Part shown: positions 45,702 through 57,051 of the stretch, piece after piece
Layout: each line of letters begins with the position of its first letter
Numbering within the stretch: the stretch's first letter is position 1
Source: Microcyclospora pomicola
Taxonomy: Eukaryota > Ascomycota > Dothideomycetes > Capnodiales
DNA: 64,000 nucleotides
Reading direction: 5' to 3'
NCBI GenBank assembly: GCA_002786065.1
Contig: NHNY01000041.1
Coordinates: forward strand, 50,668-114,667
Notes under the pieces: model-generated
What the model was told of the DNA's origin: nothing
Database searches by the model: none
Seen by the model: only the letters and a program-made list of their open reading frames with translations
Translations under genes and position numbers: made by a program

Positions 45702-47564
45702 ATGGCAGATCCTACCGCTGACGAGGGAGTCTGGCTGAAAGGCGAGAGAGCGTCCGATTTTTTCGAGACCACTCCGTCACGACCATCCACTTCGGCCAGT
45801 AAACGTCGAAGCAACCACTATGACCAGCAAAGTTTCAAACGCACCTCCAGACCTACCAGTGGCGAGACATCGAGATCGACCAAACGAGAGCTTGCCAGCT
45901 ATCAAGAACCATTCGATTACGAGAACCTGAGACCGTTGGCCACCAGTCCTCCTGTGCAGGAGTCACGTCCTGGACGAGTCTACTTGGAGGACGATGGCGA
46001 CGAGGACGATTACCATCAGCACCAACGCAGCATGTCTCGTAAAAGTCGCAACAGTTATCAGGAGCCGGCTGAGTACGACAATCTGACCTCAGCCCGAGCA
46101 GAGCCTCCTGTGCAGAGTGACAGTGAGCGACCACGTACCGAGGACAGACCAAGCTCTCATGGACCGATACGGAACTTCAGCCGCCGTGAAGCAGCCAAGC
46201 GGCGGAGCGGTATACAGGACCCTGATGCCAATCCACCCGTACCGCATATCATCGAGACTCCCGCATCTCCGGTGCCACAACATATCGGCAATGAAGAAGA
46301 AGCCAAACTTGCAGAGGACAATGCGTCCAGTGATCGACCTTTTGCGTCTCGGAACATGAATGAATTTCTCAAACGCACGGACCCTTCTCTGCTGAATGTC
46401 TCCTCATTCTGGACACAAATCTACACCATCTCTTACCTCATCTTCTTCTCATTCCTTGGAACCCTTGCACGTTTGGGAGTCCAGTGGCTAACCTTCTACC
46501 CGGGGACGCCGATCGTGACTCCTGTCGTGTGGGCCAACTTCGGCGGATGCGTTCTGATGGGATTTCTATCAGAAGATAAAGCACTGTTTCGCGACGAATG
46601 GTGGCTGATCAATGCCAGCGACAGGAAACCCCACGCCGAGAAGCGGTTCAGCAAAGGCAGCAGACGCTCAACGGTGTCCTTTGACCCAGAGCACCTCGAT
46701 GAGGCGGAGCGCACGAATCGCAAAAAGGCCATTCCCCTATACATCGGCCTTGCAGTGGGATTTTGTGGGAGCTTCACCTCGTTCTCCAGCTTCGAACGCG
46801 ATCTCTTCCTCGCTCTGTCCAACAGTCTTCCAACACCCATCGACCACCGTCTCGGGCGCGTCGCATCTAATCCATCCTCTACCGTTCCCCGCAACGATGG
46901 CTACAGCTTCCTCGCCATCCTCGCTGTCGCCCTGACCACCCTCTGCCTCGCTCTCGGCGGCCTCATCCTCGGCGCCCACCTTGCCCTAGCCCTCCATCCA
47001 TACACCCCGAAGCTCCCCATCCGCTTCGTGCGCCGCATGCTCGACCCCAGCATTCCCATCCTCGGCTTCGGCTGCTGGCTGGCCGCATTACTACTCTGCA
47101 TCTGGCCAACGCACACCGCCTGGCGCGGTGAAGTCCTCTTCGCCCTCCTCTTCGCCCCTATCGGCTGCCTCGTGCGCTTCTACGCGAGCGTCAAGCTCAA
47201 CGGCATCGCGCCTGCCTTCCCACTCGGCACTTTCGCCGCGAACCTGTTCGGCTCCGCCGTCGAGGCCATGTGCTACGACCTACAGCACGTCAGGCTCGCG
47301 CCATCTCTGCTCGCCGGCGGCGGGGCCACAGGCTGCCAGTTGCTGCAGGGCATCCAAGACGGCTTCTGCGGCTGTCTGACGACCGTGTCGACGTTCGCGA
47401 ACGAGCTGAAGGGTCTCCGGCGGCGGCACGCCTACACCTACGGCGCGAGCAGCGTGCTTGCTGCGTTTGGGCTTATGATCGTCATCATGGGCAGCGTACG
47501 CTGGACTATCGGCTGGACCGATGCAGTGTGTAATACAGGGTATCCATCGAAAGTGCACGGCTGA
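45702..47564 (+). CDS. fex1: fluoride export protein (FEX/CrcB double domain)
   Basis: Intron-free frame of 620 residues. The first 225 residues are disordered and charged, with two related segments (YQEPFDYENLRPLATSPPVQ near 67-86 and YQEPAEYDNLTSARAEPPVQ near 114-133), an internal duplication of about 20 residues. Two CrcB/Fluc domains follow. In the first: LGTLARLGVQWL, the WANFGGCVLMG asparagine motif, and GFCGSFTSFSSFERD. In the second: GCLVRFYASVKLN, GTFAANLFGSAVEA, and GFCGCLTTVSTFANEL. The paired TSFSSF and TTVSTF phenylalanine motifs are those that line the fluoride pores. The protein passively exports cytosolic fluoride at the plasma membrane; eukaryotic FEX fuses the two bacterial subunits. 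The N-terminal extension is longer than in yeast FEX1. Confidence 0.93.
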   Translation: MADPTADEGVWLKGERASDFFETTPSRPSTSASKRRSNHYDQQSFKRTSRPTSGETSRSTKRELASYQEPFDYENLRPLATSPPVQESRPGRVYLEDDGDEDDYHQHQRSMSRKSRNSYQEPAEYDNLTSARAEPPVQSDSERPRTEDRPSSHGPIRNFSRREAAKRRSGIQDPDANPPVPHIIETPASPVPQHIGNEEEAKLAEDNASSDRPFASRNMNEFLKRTDPSLLNVSSFWTQIYTISYLIFFSFLGTLARLGVQWLTFYPGTPIVTPVVWANFGGCVLMGFLSEDKALFRDEWWLINASDRKPHAEKRFSKGSRRSTVSFDPEHLDEAERTNRKKAIPLYIGLAVGFCGSFTSFSSFERDLFLALSNSLPTPIDHRLGRVASNPSSTVPRNDGYSFLAILAVALTTLCLALGGLILGAHLALALHPYTPKLPIRFVRRMLDPSIPILGFGCWLAALLLCIWPTHTAWRGEVLFALLFAPIGCLVRFYASVKLNGIAPAFPLGTFAANLFGSAVEAMCYDLQHVRLAPSLLAGGGATGCQLLQGIQDGFCGCLTTVSTFANELKGLRRRHAYTYGASSVLAAFGLMIVIMGSVRWTIGWTDAVCNTGYPSKVHG

Positions 47565-48149
47565 GGTGGAGAGACTTGAGTGACGAATGTGGTTTTCGGG
47601 AGCAGCAGATTATCTCGGCCGCAAGGCTTTTCTTCGAACATATATACATCATATATCGATTGCCATCTTGGATAGGCATATAATGCTAATGTTAGAACAT
47701 AACAAACCCGTGTCATCTCCCAGGTCTTATTTGAACAGCATCGCTGGATACTGATATACGGGAGAGGCCTTGACATGATGTGGATGATTTTCAGCTTGTA
47801 TAGTACATACATACATACAACCCTGGAGAAGCGAAACGAAACGTATCCCACCCGAGTTATCGCACACGCATGATCTCGTTGGTCCGACTCATGGTTGTCC
47901 CTGGTTGAGACAGCGAGCGGACAATGCGGCGGTTTGCCGCATGTCGCACATCCTCGCATATACACTCCCGCTATGCTGTCAAAGATCTCCACGCACACAT
48001 AACATACACGGCCCCAACCTTTTCCAGCCGGTCCCTGTTGGCCAATCCATCCTGCTTCGCTTCGCAGGAGATCGCATGCATCTGCGAAATGTAGTGTACA
48101 GAGTGAAGATAAAGTCGCCAGATTTGGAATGGGTCTAAAGATGATGGAT
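47565..48149. other. convergent intergenic region
   Basis: Between FEX (+) and TOM40 (-). A short CATA iteration lies at about 47805-47818. No gene recognised. Confidence 0.45.
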
Positions 48150-49401
48150 CTAGAATGGTGGAGATGCAGGCGAAATGCGCTCCTGTTGTTCCATGAGGTC
48201 CTCTCCAGATGCCTCGATCGAGACTGCAAGGCCGAGTTTGGCAGAGTTCTAAGCACGACTGGTCAGCAAATGTCCTGATTGTAACCCTCTCCGCGAGTAG
48301 AGTCTCACCTTGACGTGGTCCAGTTCGCCGGCAAACGTGATTCGCACCGGGGGTGCAATGACCTTGTCCAACAAACATCCAATCTTGCCCTGGCTATCGA
48401 CTTGCGCGCGGAAGACCGAACGAGAGAACTCGTATTTTGCGCCCAATGTCGCTGAGCCTTCTTTCCTGGGGCCGCCCATCATCGCGTTTGCTCCTGAAAG
48501 ACCGGCGAATTGTAGGTTGACATCGACACCTGTTTCTACCCTGTCTGTCAACCTTCTCCAATAGCTTCCATTAAGCCCGCCTTGAGTCAACAGCTGGAGG
48601 CTACCGATCCAATCATCACCCTTGTAGCGCGCGGCATAGCTGAGTGCAGCCTCTGGACCCATTCCACCTCCTGGTCGTTGCACAATTCCTTCCAAACCAA
48701 GCGATAGACGAGGAGTGACGGACTGCAAATACGAGCCGATGAACATGCCCGTCAGGCCTCCTTCGAGGACCGAAGGGTTGATGGATTTGAGCTGCGCGGT
48801 GAAGTCGCTGCCGTGGTAGTCTTGCTCGACGGAGACTTGGGAGCCGCCAGGAGACATGCCTGATGCTGGTTGGATCTGTACCATTGTCTTGAAGGTGAGA
48901 CGAGATGTGAGACGAGTGTTGAATCGAGCATTGAAGGAGGCGTCAGAGTCGAGTTGCGCTTGGCAGAGAATCTATAGATGGACGAGTTGTCAGTTGGGAG
49001 CTTCCTGGGGCGGTTGGCAATGCAGGAGCACGTACGTTGTTGGTGCCATACAGAGCCAAGAATGTGTATGGGCTCAGCATCTGGCTTCCACTAGCGAAGG
49101 CATGGCTGATCTGAAAGAGAGGAGCGATGGAGAAGCTCTTGTTCAACTCCGCGCGAAGGCCGGAGAAGGTCTGGTTGGTAAGGAATACATCCCGCTGGAC
49201 CTCCTTTGCGATCGCATCGACCGTGCCGGGGTTGCTCAGCCCAAGTGCTTCTCTTCTCTCCGCGAAGGTGTTGTATAGGTCAAGCACGGGGTCGAGGGCG
49301 CTGTTCGTTCTGGGGGTTGGCAAAGACGGTTCGGGTGATGGTTTGAGTACGTCAATGGGGGTAAGAAGAGGTTTCTCGGACGGTATCGTTACGGCGGCCA
49401 T
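48150..49401 (-). CDS. tom40: mitochondrial import receptor channel Tom40
   Basis: Three exons, 49401-49036, 48971-48309 and 48248-48150, all phase 0, 375 residues; introns of 64 and 60 bp (GTACGT...ATAG, GTGAGA...TTAG). The final 32-residue exon supplies [14 protein letters not shown], the last beta strand, and a short tail. The N-terminus ([19 protein letters not shown], then [19 protein letters not shown]) matches the segment preceding the barrel in fungal Tom40. Beta-barrel strands follow, with alternation such as [13 protein letters not shown] and [20 protein letters not shown]. Tom40 is the protein-conducting pore of the outer membrane TOM complex, through which nearly all mitochondrial precursors enter, including the MGM1 and IF-3 products encoded nearby. 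Length agrees with the family. Confidence 0.95.
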
Positions 49402-50712
49402 CTTCGATAATGCTGGAAGGCGTGAGGGGGATGTCGTTTAGCAACCACGCGCGCAAAACCGACGATGATAGACGGTGTAGATGGCGGGTCGCGGCGGTGA
49501 TGGATGATATGTAAAGGGATAGATATCTTCGTGTGCTCAGGCCCGAATGTTGGACCTGGGATATTTTGGCGGCCGTGCTGCTGGTCTGCAAAAGCGGCGA
49601 AACATTTCGTAGCTTCACGACGGATGTGGTCAATAATCGTGGTATGGCTTCCAGGATGACCACCGACTCTATGACCTTGACCCATTTCTTACACGCTGCA
49701 CTGCTCTACAATCCTTCTCAAATCGCCTCTGCATGTCAGTGACTTGGTGCCGAAGATCAGCTGCGTTCGCAGTTTCCAAGCTTGCGAAGAGAGTGTCTGC
49801 TATATCGACAACAATCGTCAAATACGAGAATGACACGATCCAGGGGCCCGCCTCTCTTCCAATCCCATCTTCATCGAGTGTTCACAAGGCGCATTCTATC
49901 GAGCTGTGCTTACATTGTAGTGCTGTCGCACCAGAACGCACCGGGTTCAGGACTGGCCGGACTTGCTCATTCTTCGAGTGCAAAGCTTTGACGATAACAG
50001 ATCTGTCTTTTCGAAAGCAATGCCGAAGCCATGATCGTCCACCTCGCGCAATGCTCGAAAGCTATCTGCTATTGTCTATGACCGTCTCGTATTACCGACC
50101 AAGTGAATACAACACATGTAGCGTGTCGCCTGGTAGTCAATCATTACTTGCCCGACACATATCACCGTGCTTATTAGACGATCCAAACCCTGATATCACG
50201 CTCGTATCTCTCGAGTTTTCGTCGACAGAGTCGACGACGAATTGAATAATTGCTTACCTTCGAGTTCACTTACTCCATAGGCTTCGGATTACTGCCATGT
50301 ATCTACATAGATCGTTCCGATGCACAAGGGAAGCACGTGCCACAGTAGATCTCTCACGATCTTAAATCAGAACTACGAGTGTCCCGATACCGCCCTACCA
50401 CTTATCTATCAGTTGTTTGCTAATACTCCACTATCTGATCCCGCCGCTCACAATCACTTTCTACTCAACCCGACGACAGACGACACTGCCATAGAACCGT
50501 CTTGAATCTTGGTCGTCTTCCCAACGCTCCAGCAAGCATTCCGCAAAAAAAACTCGACATTCCTGGGTGGTGCAGCTAGACTATCGAGGTGAATCTCAAG
50601 CTTAAATACCCCCACCCTGACGTGAAAGCCTGCCACTGCATCAATTACTCCGTCTGGCTTCAGAAGAACCCACCGTGATCCTGTAACATCGCATGCACAC
50701 GCATTTTGCAAG
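49402..50712. promoter_or_regulatory. divergent intergenic region, TOM40/PFK-2
   Basis: 1.3 kb between the start codons of TOM40 (-) and 6-phosphofructo-2-kinase (+). It must contain both promoters. Open frames up to 170 codons (49733-50245, +) have no recognisable content. Confidence 0.45.
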
Positions 50713-52449
50713 ATGGACACTCTTTTGAACGCCCACCTGGCGGGCAGTTCATTCAATTCCCGGCGGAGGTCGAGTACTTATGTCGATGCCATCCACGATA
50801 TGCCCGAGAAGGAGTCTATGGCCCCGGCCCAGCTCTACTCCACCGAATCCGGACGCCTCTTCCATTCAGGAAGGATAGTGATCGCCACTGTTGGTCTGCC
50901 CGCACGTGGCAAGACACACATCAGCGTTGCTCTCGCACGATACTTACGTTGGCTCGGCGTCAAGACGCACATTTTCCATCTTGGTAAGCACCCCTCCATG
51001 AGCTCAGAATATATAGAGAGCTAAGTTTGAGATAGGGGATTATCGCCGGGCATACGTTGGACCGAAAGGCGACGTTCCAGATGACTATTTCTTCCCGAAC
51101 GGCTCCTCTTCCACTGTACTCATGAGGAACAAGATCCTGAAGAAGTGTCGTGAGGATATCTTCAATTTCCTCAACCATGAAAATGGCCAGATCGCCATCT
51201 ACGATGCCGTCAACCCGCTGGCTTCTGGCCGCAGAGCGCTGGCAAAGGAATTCGAGAAGCAGAACGTTCAGACGTTGTTCATTGAAAGCCACTGCACCGA
51301 TGAGCGAATCATCGAGGAGAATGTGCGATCTGTCAAGATCAGCTCGCCGGATTATGTTGCGTGGGACTCCGAGGATGCCGTCAAGGACTACTTGAAGCGG
51401 ATCAATGCTCGAATACCGCATTATGAAACCATGGAGGAGACCGAGCTGCATTACGTGAAGATGATCAATGCCGGCCAGCGGGTTGTGGTGAACGACTGCT
51501 CCTTTGGCTATCTCTCACAGCGCATTGTCTTCTACTTGCTCAACCTCCACATCAAGAGCCGACAGACGTACTTCTGTCGAGCGGGCACCACCAAGGACGA
51601 GGATTCTTACAAAGCTGATGCGTCGTTGAGTGCAGAGGGCGAGGAGTATGCCCGCAAAATGTCCGAGACACTTCTCAAACACCGGGAGACCGAACGCCAG
51701 AACCTTATCGACCATGGCGCGGACTCCACGACTCTGAAACCGCTCACCGTATGGACGTCAACACGACGAAGGACGGTCGAAACGAGCAAATATCTCGAAG
51801 AGCAAGGGTATCGCGTTCGGCATCGCAGCCAGATGAGCCAACTGAACCCGGGCGTGTGCGAGAAGATGAGTGAACGCAAACTGCGCGAGACTTTCCCAGA
51901 TGAAGTGGAGAAGCACGCACAAGATCCATACCATCATCGCTATCCACGCGCCGAGGTCAGTCTGCGTAGTCCACGTTGTCACTATAACAGCCAGGCTAAC
52001 CTTGTCCATCACAGTCCTACCACGATCTCGCCGTGCGTCTCGAACCCATCATCCTCGAGCTCGAGCGGGAACAAAACGACCTGCTGATCATCGCGCACGA
52101 GTCAGTGCTTCGCGTGCTCTACGGCTACCTGATGGCCTGCTCCGCCACCGACATCCCTGCGCTCGAGTTCCCGCGCGACGAGATCATCGAGATCATCCCC
52201 GCCAGCTACAACAATTGCGCGAAACGCATCCACATCGACGGCTTGCCCAAGTACCTCGTCCCCGCCAGCCCGGAGGGGGTGAACATGCCGATCGCCCCGA
52301 CCGGCACCGTCACGCCGTTCAGCGGCCTCACCTCGCCAGCGGGTGATGAGCCGGGCACCCGCACGCCGGAGAACGCGGATGGGGGCAAGGCCGACGAGAC
52401 GGTCAAAGTCCAGGAGTCCCCGAACGCCAATCCGGCGAGCCAAACGTGA
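50713..52449 (+). CDS. 6-phosphofructo-2-kinase with inactive bisphosphatase domain
   Basis: Three exons, 50713-50983, 51036-51955 and 52015-52449; introns of 52 bp (GTAAGC...ATAG) and 59 bp (GTCAGT...ACAG); 541 residues. The kinase domain starts with the nucleotide-binding loop VGLPARGKTH near residue 60, then HLGDYRRAYVG over the first splice, KISSPDYV, and VNDCSFGYLSQRIVFYL. The C-terminal half is a phosphoglycerate-mutase-like fructose-2,6-bisphosphatase fold, with TSTRRRTVET and IIAHESVLRVLYGYLMA. The catalytic arginine-histidine-glycine motif is changed: the sequence is YFCRAGTT, with Ala273 where the phosphohistidine should be. The protein is therefore expected to make fructose-2,6-bisphosphate but not break it down, as in yeast Pfk26, where the same histidine is also replaced. 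It activates glycolysis at phosphofructokinase. The tail is a disordered P/T-rich region with possible phosphosites. Confidence 0.93.
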
Positions 52450-53655
52450 GGTCCCGCATGTGTGCGCCGCGGAACAGATATATAGTGAAGCCATGTCAGA
52501 TATAACACCGTGACATACCTGCTTGAAGTCATCGATGCCCATTCCCTCCACCCTCACTGCCCTCTCCGACAGTAATGTTGCCAAACAGCATAGATCGCAT
52601 CTGCTCCATCGACATCATCAGGGTCTGCTGCAGTCTTCTCCTGAGATGGCCGTACCACTACGAGCTGGCGCCCATGGCGCGTGACGACTCAAGGCTGCTG
52701 CGTAGAGTACACGATGTAATATTGATTGGAGAAGAGTCGTTGCATCTGCAAACCTGCACAACCTACAGACCTACCTCATTGAGGTATGCAGTGTGATTGG
52801 TGTCGCTTGTTCAACGACGGCAGACCGAGAACTGCACGCGAGACATCTTCCTGGCCCTTGTTGGTGCTATAAAGCGAGACGATGAATGCATCTGACAGAC
52901 CATCGAACCCTTAAAATTCCATTCCATCATCTGTCTTGTGTTCCTCTCTCCCATTTACCATCCATCTTGACATGAGGTAAGGTACATACGATAACCTCCA
53001 TCCAGCCCTTCCATTCCATGCATAACATGTATAGGTACCTTACCTCACCTTACATCCCTTCAACCTTGTATTCAACTTTATGCATCACCTCATAAGAACC
53101 ACTTTATATACTCCGTATATACTCCGTACGGTACTGTACGGTACCTGAGTAAGGTAAGTAGCGAGACCGCAGTGTGCATAAATCACGCAGGTTACAGTAC
53201 AAGTCTTCTCCAAGGGTTGTAGTGGGGATGTGCAATGGGGGATGTGATGAGGTGAGATGAGGGATTTTCAGAGCGTGATCGACATCACCTACCTCTATGG
53301 GAGGATGACAAGAGGAGATCAGAGGGGGCTCATGTCACATGTCACATGTACAGGACATACGAAGAGATGGCGTGAGATGGCATGATCTGCGAATTGCGAC
53401 GAGATGCGAGGGAAGTATTTCACGCATGTATTTCACGCATGTACACATGGATACCTTATATATATATGAGAGAAAGATCTTCAGTTTTGTTGAGATTTGT
53501 ATATTCTTCTGTTTTTCATATTTTTTTTGGAGTTCGGGACCTTCATGCGAAGTTTCCACAAGTCTATATGCTATGTGGATGATATGTGACATCTACTTCC
53601 TCGTGAAGATCGGGGGCTGAACACCATATCGTCGTCCCTTGGACTATTCTATCAT
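52450..53655. other. convergent intergenic region with short repeats
   Basis: Between the PFK-2 gene (+) and an unknown gene (-). The middle is AT-rich and repetitive: two copies of TATATACTCCG near 53104-53127, then two of TACGGTAC near 53125-53145, and GTCACAT repeated near 53335-53350. No gene recognised. Confidence 0.55.
53415..53440. repeat. 13-bp tandem duplication
   Basis: Two exact adjacent copies of GTATTTCACGCAT at 53415-53427 and 53428-53440, in the convergent intergenic region. Probably replication slippage; no function indicated. Confidence 0.8.
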
Positions 53656-55131
53656 TCAGTAGGCAGCCACCTCTCCGACCCAGCGGCGAGGAATGCCGTC
53701 CGACTCCACCGCACACTGCTCCGCGCCCGTCAGCGAGACTTGTCGCGGTGGCAGCCAGATCCGCGCCTTGCCCGTCTCCAGCTTTCCGACCCGGCGCATG
53801 TTCATCTCCAGGACGACGACGCGCAGGAAATCGCTGTTCTCGCGCACCTCGCGTTGACGTACGCCCGCGGCAGCCAGAAGCGCACGTCCCGCCTCGCTTT
53901 GCGGATCCGTCGAGGAGCCCCGTTTAGAAACCGACTTTCGTTTGCCGCGGTTGTAGGTCTGAAGTTGGATGTTCGGTACGTCGCCAGGTTGTTCTGCGAG
54001 GAACGGAGCATGCAGCGCCTGCTGATAAGGCGCCTCTTGCTCTTCAAAGGTAAGTGGCATCGGATTGAGGTACCGACGTTGTGCTTCCGAGGGAGTGCCG
54101 TCAAGTACAGGTCGGAACTCGGAAGTCATGCGCGGGAATATGTAAGGATGTGCCCAAAGCATCTCGTCAGTGAATGCTGATTGTGATGAGGATCGTTGCG
54201 CGGGAGCGGTCATGCTGCTGAGAGTGAAGGAAGAAATAGAATTGATGGCCGCATTCCTGAGCGCCTGTAATGATGTCGTGAGATTGGACTTGAAGGAGAA
54301 TTTCGACTTCGTCGGCGTCGATTTACCGACTTGCTGGTATGAGATCAACTCATCATCCTTGTCGTCCTGCCTAGATGGGCGAGAAAGTGGGTGGTCAAGA
54401 ACTGCTTCCCCCGCAACCGGCAAGGATCGAGACTTCTCCTTCTTGAGGTTCGCGCTGGATCGACGACTGCGAAGCGAAGCAGGAGTCGATGGACTTCCGA
54501 CCGAAAGCACTGATCTACTGTCCATGTCCAACGAGGGCACGCTATCACTCGACACCGACCGAACATTCATATAGCTGTCCTCCTTCATGCTGTCCTTGGT
54601 CAGGGAGTAATCCCTGGAAATGTCCTGCGTATCCTCCAACAGCACCTCAAGTGCCGGGCTACTCGAGTAACTACCAATGAGCGCCTCATCGCTCTTCCAC
54701 TCATTCACCAACTCATCGATCGAGATCTTCGTTGCGGCGCTGGACGTGCGACGAAAGGACCCAGGCCTGCGTGGAGGAATGGCAGTCACCGCAAGCAAGG
54801 CAGCGACGGCAGGTGGGAGAGCATTGGGGTCGTGTGCAGACGGCTTCCTACGTCGGGGCGCACTGCCTGATCTGCGTTGTTGGCGACATGGCATGGTTTG
54901 CGACGCTGCACGGTGGGGAGTCGGGACCGCGACCGGCTGCGACGCCACCGCCGCGGGCGCGGAGGGCGTGCGCTCCACTGGTTTGGGAGTCGGTGGTGAT
55001 GTCGATTTCAACACGCTTCGTTTCGGTAGGAATGTTCGTCGAGTCTTGTCCTCGCGAGGAGCCATGGGAGGAGGGGAGGCGGCGGAGGGGGAGGTCGCCG
55101 AGGAGTAGGCGAAGGAGCGAGGGACCATCAT
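53656..55131 (-). CDS. fungal protein of unknown function, serine/proline-rich
   Basis: Frame of 491 residues from the first ATG at 55131 (a second follows immediately). The frame is open for 91 codons upstream but without an ATG. The N-terminal 100 residues are proline/serine/arginine-rich and probably disordered. A short helix-prone motif, KISIDELVNEWKSDEALIG, lies near 120-140. Then a Ser-rich stretch, a segment SLQALRNAAINSISSFTLSS, and a C-terminal part with HPYIFPRMTSEFRP and ENSDFLRVVVLEMNMRRVGK that looks more conserved. No enzyme motif, signal peptide or membrane span. I cannot assign a function; the composition suggests a phosphoregulated scaffold. Confidence 0.75.
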   Translation of the reverse strand: MMVPRSFAYSSATSPSAASPPPMAPREDKTRRTFLPKRSVLKSTSPPTPKPVERTPSAPAAVASQPVAVPTPHRAASQTMPCRQQRRSGSAPRRRKPSAHDPNALPPAVAALLAVTAIPPRRPGSFRRTSSAATKISIDELVNEWKSDEALIGSYSSSPALEVLLEDTQDISRDYSLTKDSMKEDSYMNVRSVSSDSVPSLDMDSRSVLSVGSPSTPASLRSRRSSANLKKEKSRSLPVAGEAVLDHPLSRPSRQDDKDDELISYQQVGKSTPTKSKFSFKSNLTTSLQALRNAAINSISSFTLSSMTAPAQRSSSQSAFTDEMLWAHPYIFPRMTSEFRPVLDGTPSEAQRRYLNPMPLTFEEQEAPYQQALHAPFLAEQPGDVPNIQLQTYNRGKRKSVSKRGSSTDPQSEAGRALLAAAGVRQREVRENSDFLRVVVLEMNMRRVGKLETGKARIWLPPRQVSLTGAEQCAVESDGIPRRWVGEVAAY

Positions 55132-56658
55132 ATTGACGGCGACAGGGCCCAAGACCACATATGAAGTCCGGCCGGAAACAAGGTGCGCGCCAGAGAAGCG
55201 GGTTCGTTGCTTAGTCGTGAGTGAGCGGCACACGAGCAGTGTGGTGCAGCAGCCGGAGCAAAGACCTGTAGGGTGGTGACGCTTGTCCGGACCGGCGAGT
55301 GAATAAGGTCGTGCTTCGGCCAACGATGGTTCGATTGGAGGGTAATGTTCTTGCCCGAATGCGTGTCGGCAGATGCTGGGTGTGGTTACGTTTCGTTTCG
55401 TCACGTTCTGCTGCGCTGCTCGAGTCGTGTCCGGGACCTGACGAGCGACAGTTCTGGGATGTGCGGGCCGGGGGAATCTATGTCGTAAGCCGAACGTGGA
55501 AGTCGGGACGGATGATGACCAAGGTTTTCCGGGTCGTGTGAGCGGTGCGGTATTGTCGATCTCGCTGCTGGTCGATCGGAAGGTTTGGGCGGATATGTAG
55601 ATGTAGGGATGGACGGTGTGGTCGTGTTGGAGGTGACGTGAAGAGAGTCAGTGGCGGAGCGGACTGGAGAGAGAGAGAGATATGATGCGCGGAGGGATAA
55701 GACGGGCAGAAGCGGGAGGTGTGTCGCGTAGGTGCAGTAAGGTAAGGTAGGTGACTATCTGATGACTACATGTATAGATTAGAGACAGAGGGGAAGGCGA
55801 TGGAGGGAATGTAACACATGTGCCAGTAAGTAGGTAGTGTGGTGGTGGTGTCGTGTCGTACTCGGGCATGTACTGATAAGGATTCCAGCGATGACCTGCC
55901 CGATCATTGCTGGCTGCTGACACGACTCGACCACCCTACCTCTACCTTTTCCTTCTGCAGCCGACGGAGATGCCGCCGGGCGCATGCAGTCACGTTATTG
56001 TGACATCTGACTCCTCTTCAGCTGTCAAACACAATAGGTAACACTGTGATAGTTCGTACTTGGAAAGTCACGCAACGTTCCATCCCACCCGGAGATGTCG
56101 GGCGTCCTCGCAGTTCATCAGCAATATCGCAGCACCGCCCATTCGCTCGACGGCGACGTCGGAGCATCGGAGCTGGCCTACAAGCACCACCTTAGGTAGC
56201 TACAGTACTGAACATCTACGGTGACGACGACACCGCCGTGCTGGTGGTGGATCGTGCGATGGTCTGATCTGGTTCAAATACAAATCTTCCCCTCGCCCGC
56301 AGAATACAATAACGCATGGGTCCGGCGGTCGCTACCAAGCAATCCACGCATCTGCACGCCCGACTCCCACTGCATCCCATCTTCGACGTTGATCATTGGG
56401 CAGACTTGCCGGACGCCGTCGGGCAAAACATCCTGCTAGCTCTGCTGCTCCCCCACCGCTAGCATGCGATCTTCCGCTCCGTCGGCTTGGTTTCGGTGCA
56501 GATTCTGCTTGGCGGAGAGGCGGCCAGATGTCGACAGTCATGCGAAATGAAGAACTCGTCGTGCTTCCGCAAGCTTATGAGCCGTCGTATTGCTGAGCGA
56601 ACCCAATGACTACAACTGACCCTGGAGTCCGACCCACATATCAGGCCTCTTATACGGC
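55132..56658. other. intergenic region, host flank of the retrotransposon
   Basis: 1.5 kb from the start of the unknown gene (-) to the left LTR. A GA-dinucleotide run occurs at 55667-55680. The sequence has normal host CpG content right up to 56658, so the composition changes abruptly at the LTR. No gene recognised. Confidence 0.5.
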
Positions 56659-56686
56659 TGTGAGAATGATCTCTGATCAGATGGAA

Positions 56687-56708
56687 CACGTGATGTAGAG
56701 CACACGTG
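56687..56708. promoter_or_regulatory. paired CACGTG (E-box) motifs in the LTR U3
   Basis: Two palindromic CACGTG hexamers at 56687-56692 and 56703-56708, 16 bp apart, each followed by A. CACGTG is the core site of bHLH regulators in fungi. They contain two of only four CpGs in the LTR, the other two being at about 56766-56775, which suggests these bases are retained by selection. Binding is inferred. Confidence 0.45.
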
Positions 56709-57028
56709 ACCAGTCAGTTATGTAGAAAACAATCCCTTGTGCAGGAAGATCTTCTTCCTGAGGCACGCACCCTCGGAATATTCTTTCATCTGGTAGCTGG
56801 GTCATTGATCCAAAGGACACTGGCCATTGGCCAAGGGCCTTTGGAGGCCAGTCCCCTGTGGCTGGCCAGACCAATGATCAAAATGGAGCCAATTGATAGG
56901 CAGAATTGAGAAAGATACCAGTCTAAGATGGCCTGATCAACTATTCTAGGCCTGGGATCCTATCAAGCCTACCAATTGGACTCAAACCATTCTGAGGAAC
57001 TGATCATCATCTAGGTGATAATAAGTTA

Positions 57029-57051
57029 AGCTACATTAGCTTGATGTAGCT
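57029..57051 (+). other. perfect 8-bp hairpin near the LTR end
   Basis: AGCTACAT at 57029-57036 and ATGTAGCT at 57044-57051 can form an eight-pair stem with a 7-nt loop, ending eight bases before the proposed LTR end. It could be an RNA structure in R/U5 for 3' end formation or primer positioning. Confidence 0.5.

Noticed and set aside
52900-53620. Telomere- or transposon-derived repeat region
   Set aside because: The repeats are short (8-13 bp), mixed and not the TTAGGG type; there are no terminal repeats or coding remnants.
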